From contig USQL01000016.1 of assembly GCA_900556935.1 (NCBI GenBank), forward strand, positions 1 to 29,175: 29,175 nucleotides of DNA. Direction: 5' to 3'. Numbering within the stretch: position 1 is the stretch's first letter; each line of letters starts with the position of its first letter. Below the pieces are notes generated by a model, which ran no database searches, was not told the origin of the DNA, and saw only the letters and a program-made list of their open reading frames with translations. The translations under genes were made by a program, and so were the position numbers. Shown here piece after piece: positions 1-8,098 of the stretch. This DNA comes from an uncultured Eubacteriales bacterium. GTDB taxonomy: Bacteria; Bacillota; Clostridia; Oscillospirales; Oscillospiraceae.

Positions 1-32
1 TACCGAAACAGTGCCTTTGTCAAGAGAAATTC

Positions 33-58
33 CGGCCGGACCCCATAGGGCCCGGCCG
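33..58 (-). terminator. Terminator-like hairpin after the sulfatase operon
   Basis: Read on the minus strand, 11 bases (58 to 48) pair with 43 to 33, with one G-U pair and a 4-base loop. The stem is almost entirely G/C. The sequence after it is only moderately T-rich (GAATTTCTCTT), so it could be a weak intrinsic terminator or a 3'-end stabilising hairpin. It lies 13 bases past the sulfatase stop codon. Confidence 0.55.
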
Positions 59-71
59 AAGGAAAGGGGGG

Positions 72-1430
72 TTATCCGTCAATGATGCTGGGCCTTGCGC
101 CCTCCGCCTCCCAGATCCATTCCAGGAGCTTCTGCCGCAGCAGCAGCTTCTGCTCCCGGTAGGCGGGATCGGCCACCAGGTTCGTCAGCTCCCAGGGGTC
201 GCGCTCCAGGTCATAGAGGAAGTCGTCGGCGTAGGTATCCGCTGCCGCGGCCTCGCCGCCGTTGATGCCGGGGGCATAGACGGCGTACATCCACTTGGGA
301 GTCCGGATGCAGCGGCCTACCCGGCTCTCGGAGATCTGAGCGAAGACCTCGTTCTTCCGGTCCGGGGTGGTGCCTTCCAGCACATCCACCAGGTTTTCAC
401 CGATCATCCGGTCTCCCACATCCACACCGGCCAGGGCCAGCAGCGTCTTGGGGATGCTGGCGGTGCTGACCAGGTCCTTTACGACCCGGCCCCCCCGGAA
501 AGGGCCGCCGCAGATCACCAGGGGAACGTGGAGGCAGCCATCGTGGCAGGAGCGCTTGTAGTCGTCATAGCCGCAAAGGTGGCCGTCCCGGTTCCGGGTC
601 TTGAAGTGAGAGCCGTGGTCCGAGGTGTAGAGAAGGATGGTATTGTCGTACAGGCCCTTCTCTTTCAGCTTGGCCACCAGCTTCCCCAGATTCTCGTCCA
701 GGGCGGCGCACTGGCCCAGGTAGTCCGGGTATTCCTCTGCCGCGTTTCCCTTCAGGACGCGCAGGTCCTCAGGCAGGACAAAATCCTTGAAACGCTCTTT
801 GGAGCCCTCCGGGCCCTCGTAATGGTTGTGGTCGTTCTGGTGGTGGGGCTCGATTTGAGAGACGGTCATGAAGAAGGGCTTGTCTCCCGTGTAGCTGTCC
901 AGATAGTCCAGGGCAAACTGATTGATGCAGTCCGCCCGATAGCCCTTGAAATCGATGCGGTTGTTGTTTTCATCGAAAACGTAGCCGTCGTAGCCGTGGG
1001 AGGTGAATTCCAGTACATCCGCCGCCCGCCAATAGCCGGTGTAGCCCCCACGGAGCTCCTTGGGCACGGCGGTGACGGTGTGGTCGATGGTGGGCTTCTT
1101 TTCCAGCTCTCCGTCAGAGGCCAGGTGCCATTTGCCGATGTAGGCGGTCTCGTAGTGAGCATCCTGCTCCATGTAGCTGCCCAGGGTCTTCACATTAGAG
1201 GGAAGCATGACGTTGTTGCGGAAGCAGCCGGTTTCCGTGGGGTATTTGCCGGTCTGGAACAGGGCCCGGCAGGGACCGCAGACAGGCTGGGGGGAGAAGG
1301 CGTTGTCAAAGCGGACACCTTCGGCGGCCAGGGCGTCCAGGTTGGGGGTGATGTCCAGGGGCTGGCCGTAGCAGCCGCAGGTGTCCCAGCGCTGCTGGTC
1401 GCTGAAATAAAAAATCAGATTATAAGCCAT
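72..1430 (-). CDS. Cysteine-type sulfatase, cytosolic
   Basis: This 452-residue protein is an alkaline-phosphatase-superfamily sulfatase that hydrolyses sulfate esters. The active-site signature C-x-P-x-R is present as CGPCR at residues 51-55. Cys51 is the residue that an anaerobic sulfatase-maturating radical SAM enzyme would convert to formylglycine; no such enzyme is encoded in the window. The N-terminal DQQ (11-13), GKWHL and the later TSDHG are the expected metal and substrate ligands. There is no signal peptide, so it should act in the cytosol. It starts one base after the tctA stop (TGA-C-ATG), with AAGGAGG inside the end of tctA, so it is probably translationally coupled to the importer genes. 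That arrangement suggests it acts on the imported substrate. Phosphonate monoester hydrolases share this fold and cannot be excluded; the substrate is unknown. Confidence 0.85.
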   Translation of the reverse strand: MAYNLIFYFSDQQRWDTCGCYGQPLDITPNLDALAAEGVRFDNAFSPQPVCGPCRALFQTGKYPTETGCFRNNVMLPSNVKTLGSYMEQDAHYETAYIGKWHLASDGELEKKPTIDHTVTAVPKELRGGYTGYWRAADVLEFTSHGYDGYVFDENNNRIDFKGYRADCINQFALDYLDSYTGDKPFFMTVSQIEPHHQNDHNHYEGPEGSKERFKDFVLPEDLRVLKGNAAEEYPDYLGQCAALDENLGKLVAKLKEKGLYDNTILLYTSDHGSHFKTRNRDGHLCGYDDYKRSCHDGCLHVPLVICGGPFRGGRVVKDLVSTASIPKTLLALAGVDVGDRMIGENLVDVLEGTTPDRKNEVFAQISESRVGRCIRTPKWMYAVYAPGINGGEAAAADTYADDFLYDLERDPWELTNLVADPAYREQKLLLRQKLLEWIWEAEGARPSIIDG

Positions 1431-1431
1431 G

Positions 1432-2946
1432 TCAGGTTTCCTCCTTGTTGGGTTGGGCCTTGCTTTCGTTGACCTTGCTTCTGAGAATGCCGAAAATGAC
1501 CAGGACGATCAGGGCAATGAAGATCCAGCAGAACAGGCTGCTGAAGAAGATCTTGGGGCTGCCGTCGGAAATCAGCAGCGCCCGCCGGAAATTGGTCTCT
1601 GTCATGTTGCCCAGGACCATGCCCAGCAGCACCGGCACCGCGGGAAGCTCCAGCTTCCGCAGAACCCAGGAGAGGATGCCGAAGACCAGAGCCACGCCCA
1701 GGTCAAAGTAGCTGCTGTTGACGGAGAAGGCACCGGCGAAGCAGAAAATCACAATGATGGGCGTCAGGATCTGCTGAGGGATGGATACCACCTTGGCAAA
1801 GAGCCCGGTGAGATACCGGCCCTGGAGGAACATGAAGATGTTCACCAGGATCAGGCCCAGCATAATGGCGTACATAATGGGGCCGTCGGTGGTAAACAGG
1901 GACAGGCCGGGGTTCAGTCCGTTGATCATCAGGGCAGACAGCATAATGGCGACACAGCCGTCGCCGGGGATGCCCAGGGTCAGCAGGGGGATCAGGGTGG
2001 CGCCGCAAACCGCGTTGTTGGCGCTTTCCGCCGCGGCGATACCCTCCACGGAGCCGTGACCGAACTCCTCCGGGTGCTTGGACATATTCTTTGCGGTGTT
2101 GTAGGAGAACCAGGAGGCCTCGGAAGCGCCGGTGCCGGGGACAATGCCCACGCAGGAGCCAATGATGGAGGAAACGATCACCGGCCGGAGCATCCGCTTG
2201 TATTCCTCCTTGGTGATCTTGCCGTCGTCCTTGCCGATGGTACCGGCCCGGGTGTTCAGGTGCTTATGGCTCAGCTCCGCTTTGCCGATGATCTCCACCA
2301 GAGCGAAAAGGCCGATGAGGGTCACCGCCAGATCCAGCCCCAAGTAAAGCCGGGGGATGCCGAAGGTGAACCGGTCATAGCTGGTCATGGGGTCCGCGCC
2401 TACGCAGGAGATGAGAAGGCCCAGGCAGGCGGCCAGGATCCCTTTGACCAGACTCTTGCCGGAGACACCGGCGATGATGGTCATGCCGAACAGGCACACC
2501 ATGAAGTATTCCGCGGTGCCCAGCATGGCGGAGACCTTCGCCACCTGGGGCCCCAGAAACAGCAGCACCAGGGCGGAGAAAATGCCGCCGAAGGTGGAGG
2601 CGTAGAGGGCAATTTTCAGCGCCGCCTTTGTCCGGCCCTGCTTGGAAAGGGGATGGCCGTCCAGCATGGTGGCCGCCGCGTGGGGGGTGCCCGGCGTGTT
2701 GATGAGGATGGCGGAGACAGAGCCGCCGTAGCCTCCGGCGCAGTAGATGCCAAGAAGGAACATCATGCCGGGAATGGCGCTCATGGTATAGGTTACAGGC
2801 AAAAAGAGGATGATGCAGAGTATCACGCTGAGGCCGGGAATGGCGGCGAAGACGCAGCCGATGAATACGCCCAGGTTGATCCAGAGGATGTTCTCCAGGG
2901 TGAAGAGCAGCCCGGAGGCCGGGCCGATAAAGTCAAGCAATCCCAT
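1432..2946 (-). CDS. tctA: Tripartite tricarboxylate transporter permease, large subunit (TctA)
   Basis: This 504-residue polytopic membrane protein belongs to the TctA family, the large subunit of secondary tripartite tricarboxylate transporters that work with an extracytoplasmic binding protein. The family hallmarks are visible: AAIPGL near residue 40, then GGYGGSVSAILINTPGTP and an ATMLDGHPL segment around residues 90-120. About twelve hydrophobic segments run to a polar C-terminus. The length is normal for the family. AAGGAGGAG lies just upstream, overlapping the tctB stop. It is the third gene of tctC-tctB-tctA-sulfatase. Substrates of the family range from citrate and tartrate to aromatic acids, so the symbol is a family assignment and not a claim about citrate. 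Confidence 0.93.
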   Translation of the reverse strand: MGLLDFIGPASGLLFTLENILWINLGVFIGCVFAAIPGLSVILCIILFLPVTYTMSAIPGMMFLLGIYCAGGYGGSVSAILINTPGTPHAAATMLDGHPLSKQGRTKAALKIALYASTFGGIFSALVLLFLGPQVAKVSAMLGTAEYFMVCLFGMTIIAGVSGKSLVKGILAACLGLLISCVGADPMTSYDRFTFGIPRLYLGLDLAVTLIGLFALVEIIGKAELSHKHLNTRAGTIGKDDGKITKEEYKRMLRPVIVSSIIGSCVGIVPGTGASEASWFSYNTAKNMSKHPEEFGHGSVEGIAAAESANNAVCGATLIPLLTLGIPGDGCVAIMLSALMINGLNPGLSLFTTDGPIMYAIMLGLILVNIFMFLQGRYLTGLFAKVVSIPQQILTPIIVIFCFAGAFSVNSSYFDLGVALVFGILSWVLRKLELPAVPVLLGMVLGNMTETNFRRALLISDGSPKIFFSSLFCWIFIALIVLVIFGILRSKVNESKAQPNKEET

Positions 2947-2957
2947 GTGTCTCCTCC

Positions 2958-3473
2958 TTAGAAATTCACGCCCAGCACAAAGCGGAACACAGCCCAGATG
3001 ATGACCGCCGCCGCCAAGGTGATGGCATAGTAGCTCTTTCGCTTACAGCGGAAATAGACCAGGAAGGCCAGGGCGCAGAAGACAGCGCCGAGAACGAACA
3101 GCCCGGTGGTTTTCGCCAGCAGATAGGTGACGAAGAGGATCAGCGCGATGATCAGTGCCTTCGCTTCCGTCAGCAGATTCAGCTGCTTCATCCGCATGGG
3201 CTGATGCCGCAGGACGTTCAGCCCCTCCCGGCCTACCAGAATGGCGCTCATAGCCAGCATGACCCACACCAGCATCGTGGGGAAGGCCCGGCCGTTGACT
3301 ACATCCTTTTCCGATATTTTTACCTGCTGGGGCATAGCCAGAAGCAGCACGATGCCAATGAGCAGAAACAGTATGCCGCAGACCAGATCCACCGGGTAGG
3401 ACAGGTTGATCCCGGCCAGCTTCACAGCCCAGGTATCCAGCTTCTTTTCCGTGCGTTCCAGAAATTTTTTCAA
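2958..3473 (-). CDS. tctB: Tripartite tricarboxylate transporter small subunit (TctB)
   Basis: This 171-residue protein has four predicted membrane segments (about residues 27-47, 66-84, 104-125 and 131-165) and a short basic N-terminus, the usual size and topology of the poorly conserved TctB subunit. Assignment rests mainly on its position between the binding protein and TctA and on topology, because the family has few invariant motifs. A ribosome binding site (AGAAAGGAG) precedes the start. The stop lies 11 bases before tctA, so the two are probably translated together. A strong hairpin separates it from tctC upstream. Confidence 0.85.
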   Translation of the reverse strand: MKKFLERTEKKLDTWAVKLAGINLSYPVDLVCGILFLLIGIVLLLAMPQQVKISEKDVVNGRAFPTMLVWVMLAMSAILVGREGLNVLRHQPMRMKQLNLLTEAKALIIALILFVTYLLAKTTGLFVLGAVFCALAFLVYFRCKRKSYYAITLAAAVIIWAVFRFVLGVNF

Positions 3474-3500
3474 AAGAATGGCTCCTTTCTCAGAGTGAAA

Positions 3501-3532
3501 AGCGGGGGGCGGGTGCTGCCCCGTCCCCCGCT
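3501..3532 (-). terminator. Intercistronic hairpin between tctC and tctB
   Basis: A 13-base-pair stem (3501-3513 with 3520-3532, one G-U pair) closes a 6-base loop. On the minus strand it is followed by TTTTC. The short T-run suggests partial termination or protection of the tctC mRNA 3' end, which would give more binding protein than membrane subunits. Confidence 0.6.
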
Positions 3533-3541
3533 GGGTGCGTC

Positions 3542-4504
3542 TTAACCGGCAACGATGTCCTTGTACTCGTTGACGATGCTCTTTACGTTGTCAATATGGG
3601 CCTGGACATCGGCTTCCGTCATGGTGTCTACCTCCAGAAGCATGGTGTCATTCAGCCAATCGGCCACTTCCTTGTCTGCCAGGATGCTGTCGTACAGGCT
3701 CTTCAGCTCCGCAACCTTGGCGGCATCGGTGCCCTTCCGGGCCAGGATGAAGCAGCGGTTCCGGAAATAGGGGTAACCGGCAGCGCCTACACCCTCAACT
3801 CCGGCGAAGGGGCCGGACTGAATGGCGTCTTCGTCAAAGGCGCAGACCACGGTGACACCGCCCTGCTGGAAGGTCTCCAGGATCTGGGACTGGTGAGATA
3901 CGGCGAAATTGGTCTCGCCCTTGGCCACGGCCTGGGCAGCCTCGGCGGCGGACTGGTAGGGGGTCAGCTTCAGCTGATCGCCGGCACCCATGGAGCCGAA
4001 GAGGGCAGCGGCCAGGAAGGCCTCGGAGCCGGTAGCGCCGTTGACGGCGACGGAGACGGTGTTGCCGGCTTCCACATAGGCCTTCAGGTCGGCCAGATCC
4101 TGGATGTTCAGGTTGGAGTCGGCGGACAGGACAAAGACGGAGGAGTAGAGGTTTTCAACGAAGACAAAGTCCTCATAGCTGAACTGCAGCTTGGCGGGAT
4201 CCAGGATCTCGGTAATGGCGAAGAGACCTTCACCGGCGAAAACAAGCTCCTTGTCGTTGGCCTTGGTGCTGGCGACCCAGGTGTTGACGGTGGCGGCATC
4301 ACCCTTGATGGCTTCGGCAACCAGGGTGATCTTGTCGGAATAATCGGTGGATTTGGCGGCGGCTTTCTGGCTCACCATGGCGGCAACGCCGGAGGGGGCC
4401 CAGGGACAGGTGACCTTCCAGCTCTCCTTTTTGGCGCTGCAGCCGGTCAGCGTGGCGAAAGCCATGACGGTGGCAAGAACCAGAGATACGATCCGTTTTT
4501 TCAT
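3542..4504 (-). CDS. tctC: Tripartite tricarboxylate transporter substrate-binding lipoprotein (TctC)
   Basis: This 320-residue protein is the extracytoplasmic solute receptor of the importer. It opens with a lipoprotein signal peptide: MKKR, a hydrophobic stretch, and the lipobox LTGC with Cys22 as the lipidation site. The mature part begins with a CPWAPSG segment like the 'P-x-x-pGG' entry of the Bug/TctC fold and has the periplasmic-binding-protein type 2 size. The replacement of the usual GG by SG is a small deviation. It is the first gene of the operon; its promoter is at 4556-4585 and AAGGAGAG precedes the start. No carboxylate-specific residues can be assigned by eye, so the ligand is unknown. 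The sulfatase at the operon end hints at an organosulfate (inference). Confidence 0.88.
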   Translation of the reverse strand: MKKRIVSLVLATVMAFATLTGCSAKKESWKVTCPWAPSGVAAMVSQKAAAKSTDYSDKITLVAEAIKGDAATVNTWVASTKANDKELVFAGEGLFAITEILDPAKLQFSYEDFVFVENLYSSVFVLSADSNLNIQDLADLKAYVEAGNTVSVAVNGATGSEAFLAAALFGSMGAGDQLKLTPYQSAAEAAQAVAKGETNFAVSHQSQILETFQQGGVTVVCAFDEDAIQSGPFAGVEGVGAAGYPYFRNRCFILARKGTDAAKVAELKSLYDSILADKEVADWLNDTMLLEVDTMTEADVQAHIDNVKSIVNEYKDIVAG

Positions 4505-4555
4505 TGTATTCTCTCCTTATTTTATTTTTGCGCCCCATGCGCTTTTGATGGCTTC

Positions 4556-4585
4556 ATGATACCATCGGGAGGAAAATGAAGTCAA
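4556..4585 (-). promoter_or_regulatory. Probable promoter of the tctCBA-sulfatase operon
   Basis: On the minus strand TTGACT (4585-4580) and TATCAT (4561-4556) are separated by 18 bases, with a TG extension before the -10 box. The start point would lie about 45 bases upstream of the tctC ATG. Confidence 0.6.
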
Positions 4586-4677
4586 CAAGTTTGGAAGAAA
4601 ATATAGAAAAGTTGTATGGTTGTTGTAGGAATTCCATATTTCTGTATTTGAATAAAAAATAGAGTTTGTGCAGAGTG

Positions 4678-5580
4678 CTAATATTCAAAGGAGCCCTTTT
4701 GTGTATTCTGCCCCAACTCCCGGCACAGGGCGATCAAACGGACCATGCTGGCTGAGAGGTATTTTTTGGGATGGTATACGATGTTCAGAGTCCGCAGCAG
4801 GGGCTCCTGGAAGGGACGCATGACTACGGTGCCGGCTTCCGCATCCCGCTCCGCCAGCAGCTTCGGCAGGACGGCCACGCCAAGTCCCTGGGCCACGGCT
4901 TTGATCAGGGCCTGGGTGCTGACGCTTTCCCAGGCGGGCTCTATGTGGAGCTGATGCAGGGCAAGAATGGCTTCCAGGCCGGTGCGGCCGGCGCTGCCCG
5001 GTTCCCGCATGAGCATGGGATAGGCGGCCAGCTCTTCGATGGTTACGGAATCCCTGGCTGCCAGAGGGGAATCCGGCGGCAGCACCGCCCGGAGCTCATC
5101 CGTTAAGAAGGGAATGGCCCGGAGCTCCTTGTGAAGGGGCTGGGCCTCAATCAGGCCCAGGTCGATCCGGTTGTCCAGGATCAGCTGCTCCACCTGGCTG
5201 GCGGGGCAGACCTGAATTTCTACCTTTAGTTCCGGAAATTCCCCCTGAAACCGTTTGACAAGGCCGGGGAGCAGGACGGTGCCGATGGTGATGGTGGCAC
5301 CGATGCGGACGGTGCCCACGGTATCCCAGTTGCGCATCTGGGTTTCCAGCTCGTCCATAAGGGAGACCACATGAACGGCATAGCCATAAAAGGCATTGCC
5401 GCACTCCGTGGGCACGATCCGCCGCCCCATTCGGGTAAAGAGCTCCACCCCATAGTAGTCCTCCAGCTCTTTAATGGCCAGACTCACCGAGGGCTGGGAC
5501 AGATGCAGCGCTTCCGCCGCCCGGGTGACGCTGCCCTTCTGATAGACAGCAACCAGAATTTTCATATGCCGCAGGGTCAT
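4678..5580 (-). CDS. LysR-family transcriptional regulator
   Basis: This 300-residue protein has an N-terminal winged helix-turn-helix (residues 1-60; GSVTRAAEALHLSQPSVSLAIKELE is the recognition region) and a C-terminal type-2 periplasmic-binding-like effector domain from about residue 90. It is closest in appearance to the CysL/CbbR-like branch. GGAGG lies 7 bases before the ATG. It is divergent from the chromate-type transporter pair and upstream of, and in the same direction as, the tctCBA-sulfatase operon, so either set could be its target. The overlapping divergent promoters and a T-N11-A site between it and the transporter genes favour autoregulation and control of the transporter. The effector cannot be inferred. 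A control role for sulfur-oxyanion-related uptake would fit both neighbours but is speculation. Confidence 0.93.
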   Translation of the reverse strand: MTLRHMKILVAVYQKGSVTRAAEALHLSQPSVSLAIKELEDYYGVELFTRMGRRIVPTECGNAFYGYAVHVVSLMDELETQMRNWDTVGTVRIGATITIGTVLLPGLVKRFQGEFPELKVEIQVCPASQVEQLILDNRIDLGLIEAQPLHKELRAIPFLTDELRAVLPPDSPLAARDSVTIEELAAYPMLMREPGSAGRTGLEAILALHQLHIEPAWESVSTQALIKAVAQGLGVAVLPKLLAERDAEAGTVVMRPFQEPLLRTLNIVYHPKKYLSASMVRLIALCRELGQNTQKGSFEY

Positions 5581-5620
5581 GGAAATGCCTCCAATCTATA
5601 ATAAAAACAATATCTGTTTC

Positions 5621-5635
5621 ATAGAATAATACTAT
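5621..5635. promoter_or_regulatory. Candidate LysR box (T-N11-A)
   Basis: ATAG and CTAT form an interrupted palindrome of 15 bases with the TAG-N7-CTA (T-N11-A) layout used by LysR proteins. It covers the -10 region of the regulator promoter and abuts the -35 box of the transporter promoter. Confidence 0.4.
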
Positions 5636-5651
5636 TTTACAAATATGTCAA
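5623..5651 (-). promoter_or_regulatory. Promoter of the LysR gene
   Basis: On the minus strand a consensus TTGACA (5651-5646) lies 17 bases from TATTCT (5628-5623). It overlaps the divergent transporter promoter. Confidence 0.6.
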
Positions 5652-5664
5652 TTGCTGGTACACT
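5636..5664 (+). promoter_or_regulatory. Promoter of the chromate-type transporter genes
   Basis: TTTACA (5636-5641) is followed after 17 bases by TACACT (5659-5664), with TGG as an extended -10. It is 31 bases before the TTG start of the first transporter gene. Confidence 0.55.
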
Positions 5665-5694
5665 GGAAGAAAAAGAAATTAGGAGGCTGGGATT

Positions 5695-6261
5695 TTGAAA
5701 AACAAAAAAGAGGTACTGAGGAAGCTCTTTTTCTCCACCTTGTACCTGAGCGCCTTCACCTTTGGCGGAGGCTATGTGATTGTCACGCTGATGAAGCAGA
5801 AGTTTGTGGACGATCTCCACTGGATCGAGGAGGAGGAGATGCTGGACCTGATCGCCATTGCCCAGTCTGCCCCCGGAGCCATTGCCGTCAATGGGGCCAT
5901 CGTGGTGGGCTATAAGCTCTGCGGACTGCTGGGGGCCCTGGTGGCGATTTTTGCCACCATCATTCCGCCCTTTCTCATTATTACGGTGATCTCCTTCTTT
6001 TATGAGCTGTTTCGGGATAATTTTGTGGTCAGCAGTCTGCTCTCCGGCATGCAGGCCGGTGTGGGTGCCGTCATTGCCTCCACTGTCTGGAACATGGGCG
6101 GCGGTGTGGTGAAGCAGAAGGATCCGGCCAACCTTCTGATCATGGCAGCCGCCTTTGTGGCCGCCTGTGTGTACCGGGTGAACGTGGTGTATATCATTCT
6201 CACCTGTATTGCCATCGGCATTGTCCGGACGGTCATTGCCCAGAGGAGGAACGGAAAATGA
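5695..6261 (+). CDS. Chromate transporter family (CHR) protein, first half
   Basis: This 188-residue membrane protein is one of a pair of short-chain CHR proteins that together equal a full-length ChrA. The family signature FGGGY occurs near residue 23 and APGAIAVNGA near residue 61, followed by hydrophobic segments. The start is a TTG, chosen because AGGAGG lies 8 bases upstream and the N-terminus then begins with the expected basic segment before the first helix. The stop overlaps the next start by four bases (ATGA). Members of the family export or exchange chromate, probably with sulfate-like oxyanions. In commensal Clostridia the physiological substrate is unproven, so the chromate label is a family name. 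Confidence 0.92.
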   Translation: MKNKKEVLRKLFFSTLYLSAFTFGGGYVIVTLMKQKFVDDLHWIEEEEMLDLIAIAQSAPGAIAVNGAIVVGYKLCGLLGALVAIFATIIPPFLIITVISFFYELFRDNFVVSSLLSGMQAGVGAVIASTVWNMGGGVVKQKDPANLLIMAAAFVAACVYRVNVVYIILTCIAIGIVRTVIAQRRNGK

Positions 6262-6821
6262 TCTATTTGCAGCTGTTTCTGAGCTTTTTGCAGATCGGTG
6301 CCCTGAGCTTCGGCGGAGGCTATGCCGCTATGCCCCTTATTCAGGCCCAGATCGTGACAAATCACGGTTGGCTGTCCATGAGCGAATTTACGGATCTTGT
6401 GACCATCGCCGAAATGACCCCAGGCCCCATCGCCGTGAACTCGGCAACCTTTGTGGGCACCAAGATCGGCGGCGTTCTGGGGGCCCTGGTGGCTACCGCC
6501 GGGTGCATCCTGCCCGCCTGCATCCTGGTGACCCTGATCGCCAGGCTGTATCTGAAATACAGGAATCTGGCGGTGCTCCAGAGCGTTCTGGGATCTCTGC
6601 GGCCTGCCGTGGTGGCCATGATCGCCTCTGCCGGGATCCTCATCCTCATCAGCGCCTTCTGGGGAGGCACGGTGGATCTGGCCATGACAAATTGGCTGAT
6701 GGTGGGTATTTTCCTGGGGGCCTTTCTGCTGCTGCGGAAAACAAAAATGAATCCCATTGCCGTTATGGTCCTGGCGGGAATAGTGAATTTGGTTTTCCGG
6801 CTGGTTGAAAGAGGCATATGA
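6258..6821 (+). CDS. Chromate transporter family (CHR) protein, second half
   Basis: This 187-residue membrane protein is the partner of the preceding gene and repeats its pattern: FGGGYAAMPL near residue 18, then TPGPIAVNSATFVG near residue 54, then four further hydrophobic segments. The ATGA overlap with the upstream gene points to coupled translation and a 1:1 heterodimer, the arrangement known for short-chain CHR pairs. Both halves keep the family motif, and the two proteins are of equal length, as expected from an internal duplication. No clear terminator follows in the 200 bases before gap. Confidence 0.92.
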   Translation: MIYLQLFLSFLQIGALSFGGGYAAMPLIQAQIVTNHGWLSMSEFTDLVTIAEMTPGPIAVNSATFVGTKIGGVLGALVATAGCILPACILVTLIARLYLKYRNLAVLQSVLGSLRPAVVAMIASAGILILISAFWGGTVDLAMTNWLMVGIFLGAFLLLRKTKMNPIAVMVLAGIVNLVFRLVERGI

Positions 6822-6907
6822 TTTTCCATATCCTGTTATATAGTAAAAACCCAGAAGTTGCACAAAAAATACAGGCTAAATTCTACGGGTTTTGACGGAA
6901 TTTCCAG

Positions 6908-6936
6908 TTTACAACCAGCAAGATATATAGTATAAT
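6908..6936 (+). promoter_or_regulatory. Promoter of gap
   Basis: TTTACA (6908-6913), a 17-base spacer and a perfect TATAAT (6931-6936). This leaves a leader of about 80 bases that contains a small CCGC-GTG-GCGG hairpin close to the ribosome binding site. Confidence 0.75.
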
Positions 6937-7021
6937 GGAATCCGTACGGGAATATCGATAATCCGTGCTGACAGAATAAGATACTGCCGCGTGGCGGTAA
7001 TTTTGAAATGGAGGAATTCCC

Positions 7022-8044
7022 ATGTCTGTTAAAGTTGCTATCAATGGTTTTGGCCGTATCGGCCGTCTGGCTTTCCGTCAGATGTTCGGCGCTGAGGGCT
7101 TCGAGATCGTCGCCATCAACGACCTGACCTCCCCCAAGATGCTGGCTCACCTGCTGAAGTACGATTCCACTCAGGGCGCTTACGCCGCTCCCTTCGGCAC
7201 CCACACTGTCGAGGCCGGTGAGGACAACATTGTTGTCGACGGCAAGAAGATCACCATTTACGCCAAGGCCAACGCCGCCGAGCTGCCCTGGGGCGAGCTG
7301 GGTGTAGACGTTGTCCTGGAGTGCACCGGTTTCTACACCTCCAAGGCCAAGGCTCAGGCCCACATCGACGCTGGCGCTAAGAAGGTCGTTATCTCCGCTC
7401 CTGCCGGCAATGACCTGCCCACCATCGTTTACAATGTCAACCACAACACCCTGACCAAGGAAGACAACATCATCTCCGCCGCTTCCTGCACCACCAACTG
7501 CCTGGCTCCCATGGCCAAGGCTCTGAATGACCTGGCTGGCATCGAGTCCGGCATTATGTGCACCATCCACGCCTACACCGGCGACCAGATGATTCTGGAC
7601 GGCCCCCAGAGAAAGGGCGACCTGCGTCGTTCCCGTGCCGGCGCTTGCAACATCGTTCCTAACTCCACCGGCGCTGCCAAGGCCATCGGCCTGGTTATCC
7701 CCGAGCTGAACGGCAAGCTGATTGGCGCTGCCCAGCGTGTTCCCACCCCCACCGGCTCCACCACCATCCTGAACGCCGTTGTGAACAAGTCCGTCACCAA
7801 GGAAGAGATCAACGCTGCCATGAAGGCTGCCGCTACCGAGTCCTTCGGCTACAACGAGGACGAGATCGTCTCCTCCGATGTTATCGGCATGCGTTTCGGC
7901 TCCCTGTTCGATGCGACTCAGACCATGGTTTGCCCCCTGGAGGGCGGCAAGACCCAGGTGCAGGTTGTTTCCTGGTACGACAACGAGAACTCCTATGTTT
8001 CTCAGATGGTCCGCACCATCAAGCACTTCTCCACTCTGCTGTAA
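7022..8044 (+). CDS. gap: Glyceraldehyde-3-phosphate dehydrogenase, type I
   Basis: This 340-residue enzyme performs the NAD-linked, phosphorylating oxidation of glyceraldehyde 3-phosphate in glycolysis. The Rossmann motif GFGRIGR is at residues 9-15, Asp34 of AIND supports NAD preference, and the catalytic loop ASCTTNC has Cys156 with the partner His183 in TIHAYT. The substrate-binding LRRSRAGACNIVPNSTGAAK segment is intact. GGAGG precedes the ATG by 6 bases. Codon use is visibly more biased than in neighbours, as expected for a highly expressed gene. It stands alone, with its own near-consensus promoter and a strong terminator; the usual partner pgk is not adjacent. Confidence 0.98.
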   Translation: MSVKVAINGFGRIGRLAFRQMFGAEGFEIVAINDLTSPKMLAHLLKYDSTQGAYAAPFGTHTVEAGEDNIVVDGKKITIYAKANAAELPWGELGVDVVLECTGFYTSKAKAQAHIDAGAKKVVISAPAGNDLPTIVYNVNHNTLTKEDNIISAASCTTNCLAPMAKALNDLAGIESGIMCTIHAYTGDQMILDGPQRKGDLRRSRAGACNIVPNSTGAAKAIGLVIPELNGKLIGAAQRVPTPTGSTTILNAVVNKSVTKEEINAAMKAAATESFGYNEDEIVSSDVIGMRFGSLFDATQTMVCPLEGGKTQVQVVSWYDNENSYVSQMVRTIKHFSTLL

Positions 8045-8064
8045 TTCAAAAAATCCATATTTTT

Positions 8065-8095
8065 CGCCCCACGGGATTTCCTGTGGGGCGTTTTT
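8065..8095 (+). terminator. Rho-independent terminator of gap
   Basis: CGCCCCAC (8065-8072) pairs perfectly with GTGGGGCG (8083-8090), followed at once by TTTTT. The element ends three bases before the convergent feoB stop. On the minus strand no T-run directly follows the stem, so it works mainly for gap. Confidence 0.9.
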
Positions 8096-8098
8096 GCG

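Noticed and set aside
1429..2961. A 510-codon open frame on the plus strand opposite tctA
   Set aside because: It is rich in His, Gln, Gly and Asp with no domain pattern, lacks a ribosome binding site, and is the mirror of a clear TctA gene in GC-rich DNA.
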